Position numbers and translations under genes: made by a program. Positions 61,169 through 64,000 of a stretch of DNA of 64,000 nucleotides are shown in pieces. The number at the start of each line of letters is the position of its first letter. The stretch's first letter is position 1. The notes under the pieces were generated by a model. The model was not told where the DNA came from and did no database searches. It was given only the letters and a program-made list of their open reading frames with translations. The stretch comes from Mycosarcoma maydis. Lineage: Eukaryota > Basidiomycota > Ustilaginomycetes > Ustilaginales. Location: positions 248,001 through 312,000 of the forward strand of contig NC_026493.1 in assembly GCF_000328475.2 (NCBI RefSeq), written 5' to 3'.

Positions 61169-63064
61169 ATGTCTTCTCCCATCACCAGCGTCCCGGACCC
61201 ATCCGAATCATCCGCGTTGGCATCCATCATCACACAAGTTCAACCCGGACAAGTACCCGTGGTCGCTCGAGCTGCTCGACCCGCCCAACTCGCGTCGAAA
61301 ACTGCTGTCGATGCTTCTGCAAAGAAAAAGAAGAAGAAAAAGAAGAAAAAGGGCGCTGCGGCAGCTACCACTGCACAAGTAGAACAAGCTGCCCATCTCA
61401 GGTCGCAGGATCAAGCCGTCGCCGCGGCAGCACGCCTCGGTTCCGAAGCCGCACACTCACAAGCTCGCGCCAACTCGAGCGTCGCCACCTCAGCACCCGC
61501 TCCCGCCATTTCGTCGGCTGTCGTCGCATCTTCAACAGACACGCAAGAAGATTCGGAAACGCACCATTCACACCAAGCTTCCTCTACCTTGATCGGCACT
61601 TCCACCGCCGGAAACACACTCACACACGCTAGCGTGCTTCCTGCGTCCGATGCGACCCACTCATCCGCAGCTGCAGAACAGCAAGAGGTTACCCAAGCCT
61701 CTCGTGTACCAACGGCCGCCGAAAGCAGCGAGAAAACTGTCGAGAAGCACGGCCTGATCGATGTACCTCGACGCACACATGCATCCAGCCTGCCAGCGGC
61801 GCCATCACCCGTCGGCGTTGCAAACGCGAATACTTCCACAGCCAAGACCGCCAAACCGGCAGCCAACACAGCAAACGCAGCAAACGCCGCACCGGCCTCG
61901 TCACCCTCTACCAAATCCACTTTGACGTCGAGAGCGGCGACAAAGACATCCAAGTCAAGCAAGCCAAGCTTCGCACAGCGATTCGTCGCATTCCTCACCT
62001 GTTCCTCTGCGACCTCTGCTGCAGTGCAACACGAAGAGATGCAGGAAAAGAGCCGTGCAAGCAGCACGCGGAACGCTGCAACTGCGGCGGGTACAATCAA
62101 ACCTGGCGTCATACCTGGACGAACAGCCAACTCGAACGAGAAATGTGCAGCGAAACCTGCCGGTGCGGACTACCCAACCACCGCGGGTGGAGGCACCAAG
62201 TTGCCGCGCGCAGAGACGGGTGATGTCATGTCCGGCGCGGTGGTGCCTCCCGGTGCGTCGTTCGTTACCGCCGACGAAGCACGCAAGTCTCGAGCCTCGA
62301 GTGTCAACGGTGGCGCGAATCGATCTTCGCTATCCGCCTCGTCTGACCAAGACCAAGATGAGGATGATTCCGACGACAACGAGGACGAGGACGATGACGA
62401 TGACGACGAGATGGATCTGGACGACGAAGATTACCTGACCGACGATCAGACGGAAGAGCAGCGGTTGATCATGCAAGGCGGCATGGGAATCCCGTTGGAC
62501 GAGTTCGGACAAGCGTGTCCTCTGTTGCCCAGCATCGGCGCGCTCGACACGGGACGCAAATGTCTCGTTCTTGATCTGGACGAGACGCTGGTGCATTCGA
62601 GCTTCAAGATGATTCAAAATGCAGACTTTATTGTGCCAGTCGAGATCGACGGTACGGTGCACAATGTGTATGTGATCAAGCGACCTGGAGTAGACGAATT
62701 CATGCGTCAGATGGGCCTGATCTATGAAGTGGTCGTCTTCACCGCTTCGCTCTCCAAGTATGCGGATCCTGTGCTGGATATGTTGGACATTCACCATGCT
62801 GTTCGACATAGGTTGTTTAGGGAGAGCTGTTACAACCACAAGGGCAACTATGTGAAGGATCTAAGTCAACTAGGAAGGCGCATTGGCGAGACGATCATCA
62901 TCGACAATTCACCTGCCAGCTACATCTTCCATCCGAACAACGCGGTGCCTATCAGCAGCTGGTTCAACGACCCTCATGACACCGAACTGACCGACCTGTG
63001 TCCGTTCCTCGCCGACCTCGCGCATGTCGACGACGTCCGCGCCGTCCTAGACGGCGCTCTCTAG
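61169..63064 (+). CDS. SCP/PSR-type HAD phosphatase (FCP1-like domain)
   Basis: 631 residues, single exon from ATG 61169. Residues 1-450 are disordered, with a Lys-rich block at about 52-62, long Ala/Ser/Thr stretches and a strongly acidic run (about 392-425). The C-terminal FCP1-like domain has the catalytic D469-x-D471-x-T473 ([14 protein letters not shown]). It goes on with [55 protein letters not shown] and [10 protein letters not shown], and ends in [10 protein letters not shown]. This is close to yeast Psr1/Psr2 and animal SCP phosphatases, which act on Ser-phosphoproteins in stress signalling. Nem1 is less likely because there is no membrane helix. The phosphatase domain is certain, the orthologue less so. 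Confidence 0.92.
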   Translation: MSSPITSVPDPSESSALASIITQVQPGQVPVVARAARPAQLASKTAVDASAKKKKKKKKKKGAAAATTAQVEQAAHLRSQDQAVAAAARLGSEAAHSQARANSSVATSAPAPAISSAVVASSTDTQEDSETHHSHQASSTLIGTSTAGNTLTHASVLPASDATHSSAAAEQQEVTQASRVPTAAESSEKTVEKHGLIDVPRRTHASSLPAAPSPVGVANANTSTAKTAKPAANTANAANAAPASSPSTKSTLTSRAATKTSKSSKPSFAQRFVAFLTCSSATSAAVQHEEMQEKSRASSTRNAATAAGTIKPGVIPGRTANSNEKCAAKPAGADYPTTAGGGTKLPRAETGDVMSGAVVPPGASFVTADEARKSRASSVNGGANRSSLSASSDQDQDEDDSDDNEDEDDDDDDEMDLDDEDYLTDDQTEEQRLIMQGGMGIPLDEFGQACPLLPSIGALDTGRKCLVLDLDETLVHSSFKMIQNADFIVPVEIDGTVHNVYVIKRPGVDEFMRQMGLIYEVVVFTASLSKYADPVLDMLDIHHAVRHRLFRESCYNHKGNYVKDLSQLGRRIGETIIIDNSPASYIFHPNNAVPISSWFNDPHDTELTDLCPFLADLAHVDDVRAVLDGAL

Positions 63065-63348
63065 CTTCCTTATACCCCCCGCCCTCCTTGTCTACTCAAA
63101 TACCCCCCTCCTCCCCCTCCCCCGCACTCTCCGAGCTGAAAACTCCCACTACACCCCCTCACATCCCTCGCGTATCGCTCTTGTTTGCTTATATCACTCA
63201 CACTCGTTTCACAAAACCTAGATAGTCACCTCCACAAAAACACGAGCACGCACAATGCGGAGGACGCTTTTTTCGCAATCACGAATCAGATTCCAGGCAC
63301 GAGTAGCCAAGAGTGCAAGTGTGCGCACCATACACGACACGCTCCAGA

Positions 63349-64000
63349 TCAGAGTTCGATTCCGGAGTCTGTGTCGTCGTTGCAAGTGTCGAGCAGCAGT
63401 TTGAGAGGCTCATCGTGAGGGATACGAGGGAGGCGGTTGAGACGGCGCGCCAGGGCGGTGCAGAGGTCAGTGACCAGGTCGAGACACGTATCGAGATGGG
63501 CCGAGAGGTGCGAGGTCGAGTGTGTAGTGACGCCTGAGACGAGCATTCGAATCTGACGTGTAGCGGCGTACAAGTGTGTCGGGTGTGTACGAGCGTCAGT
63601 GAGGGTGCGCAGGAATTGGATCCATGCCAAGAACAGGGTTGCCTTGGCGTCAAGCTGATCGTACGTTGCAAGCGAGCCAGTGTCGCATTCGACGTCCATA
63701 GCGACAAATGCATCCAGCATGGATACGCTCGACAGCTGCACACGCCCCTCGACGCCAAATGGATGATCGCGCAGCATCGAGCCCACGTGTCGTGCCAGTC
63801 CAAGATTGCCTAGCACCGCAGACCAGCTTGCGAGCGTCACCTGCGCCATCTGCCAGGCGCGCGCAGTCGGTGGCGCCGTGCGCGCAAGCGTCGTGATCTC
63901 GCGATGCAGCTCCTTGCGCTTGCCCTGATCGAGTACAATGCTAAGCTCGAGCTTCTGCTTAGCCTGCAGCGAGATAAAGTCGCGCACCAACGAGCAAGGA
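63349..64000 (-). CDS. Unknown helical protein, 5' partial
   Basis: The frame is open from the window edge (64000) to the stop at 63349, so about 217 C-terminal residues are visible. It looks alpha-helical throughout (QAKQKLELSIVLDQGKRKEL, WQMAQVTLASWSAVLGNLGL, LDTCLDLVTDLCTALARRL) and ends CNDDTDSGIEL. I recognise no motif. The helical-repeat character could fit a TPR- or HEAT-like scaffold, but that is weak. It is convergent with the phosphatase gene (284 bp). A TTCACGA-type word (AATCACGAATC, 63278) lies between them. Confidence 0.7.
   Translation of the reverse strand, partial: PCSLVRDFISLQAKQKLELSIVLDQGKRKELHREITTLARTAPPTARAWQMAQVTLASWSAVLGNLGLARHVGSMLRDHPFGVEGRVQLSSVSMLDAFVAMDVECDTGSLATYDQLDAKATLFLAWIQFLRTLTDARTHPTHLYAATRQIRMLVSGVTTHSTSHLSAHLDTCLDLVTDLCTALARRLNRLPRIPHDEPLKLLLDTCNDDTDSGIEL

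Overview
The window is eukaryotic DNA from a basidiomycete smut fungus (Ustilaginaceae; Ustilago, Sporisorium or Pseudozyma-like). I infer this from gene content and style: mostly intronless or few-intron genes with GTAAGT-type donors and introns of about 70-290 bp, long disordered Ser/Pro/Ala/acidic tracts in otherwise conserved proteins, and a Kex2-processed tandem-repeat secreted protein of the kind known from Ustilago maydis. There are no bacterial operons, CRISPR arrays or rRNA genes, and I found no convincing tRNA. Two 100-N assembly gaps lie at 118-217 and 30970-31069.

Layout. 1-1.5 kb: 3' part of a multi-exon Ser/Thr-rich protein (minus). 2-4.2 kb: gene-poor, with a possible decayed gene. 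4.2-6.7 kb: a divergent pair, a 2OG-Fe(II) dioxygenase and a D-amino-acid oxidase ending in a peroxisomal SRL tripeptide. 7.3-8.4 kb: secreted GH128 glucanase. 8.4-12.5 kb: gene-poor, with coding-like fragments near 10 kb. 12.6-13.4 kb: unknown protein. 16-21.6 kb: a very large PX-domain protein. 21.6-26.5 kb: gene desert. 26.5-27.4 kb: the repeat protein, twelve 19-residue units separated by KR. 28.1-29.3 kb: GPI8. 30.8-31.8 kb: SR-type splicing factor. 33.8-36 kb: BEM1/scd2 polarity scaffold. 36.2-38.1 kb: AP-3 mu subunit. 38.4-38.7 kb: RPB12. 39.9-41.8 kb: GPC1. 42-44.8 kb: ERB1. 45.2-46.8 kb: ARP4. 47.1-48.2 kb: short-chain dehydrogenase. 50.8-51.5 kb: type II membrane protein of unknown function. 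51.6-52.5 kb: ROT1. 53.9-56 kb: KRE6/SKN1. 56.4-58.6 kb: unknown disordered protein. 61.2-63.1 kb: SCP/PSR-type phosphatase. 63.3-64 kb: partial unknown gene.

Most genes are housekeeping and are not organised as a pathway. Two groupings stand out. ROT1 and KRE6, both tied to beta-1,6-glucan synthesis in yeast, are divergent neighbours. The secreted GH128 glucanase and the Kex2-repeat protein sit beside gene-poor, repeat-decorated regions, as effector-type genes often do. Long intergenic regions carry many copies of a short word, TTCACGA/TCGTGAA, often as tandem or inverted arrays; it is nearly absent from the coding regions I read. The most interesting locus is the repeat-peptide precursor at 26525-27418.
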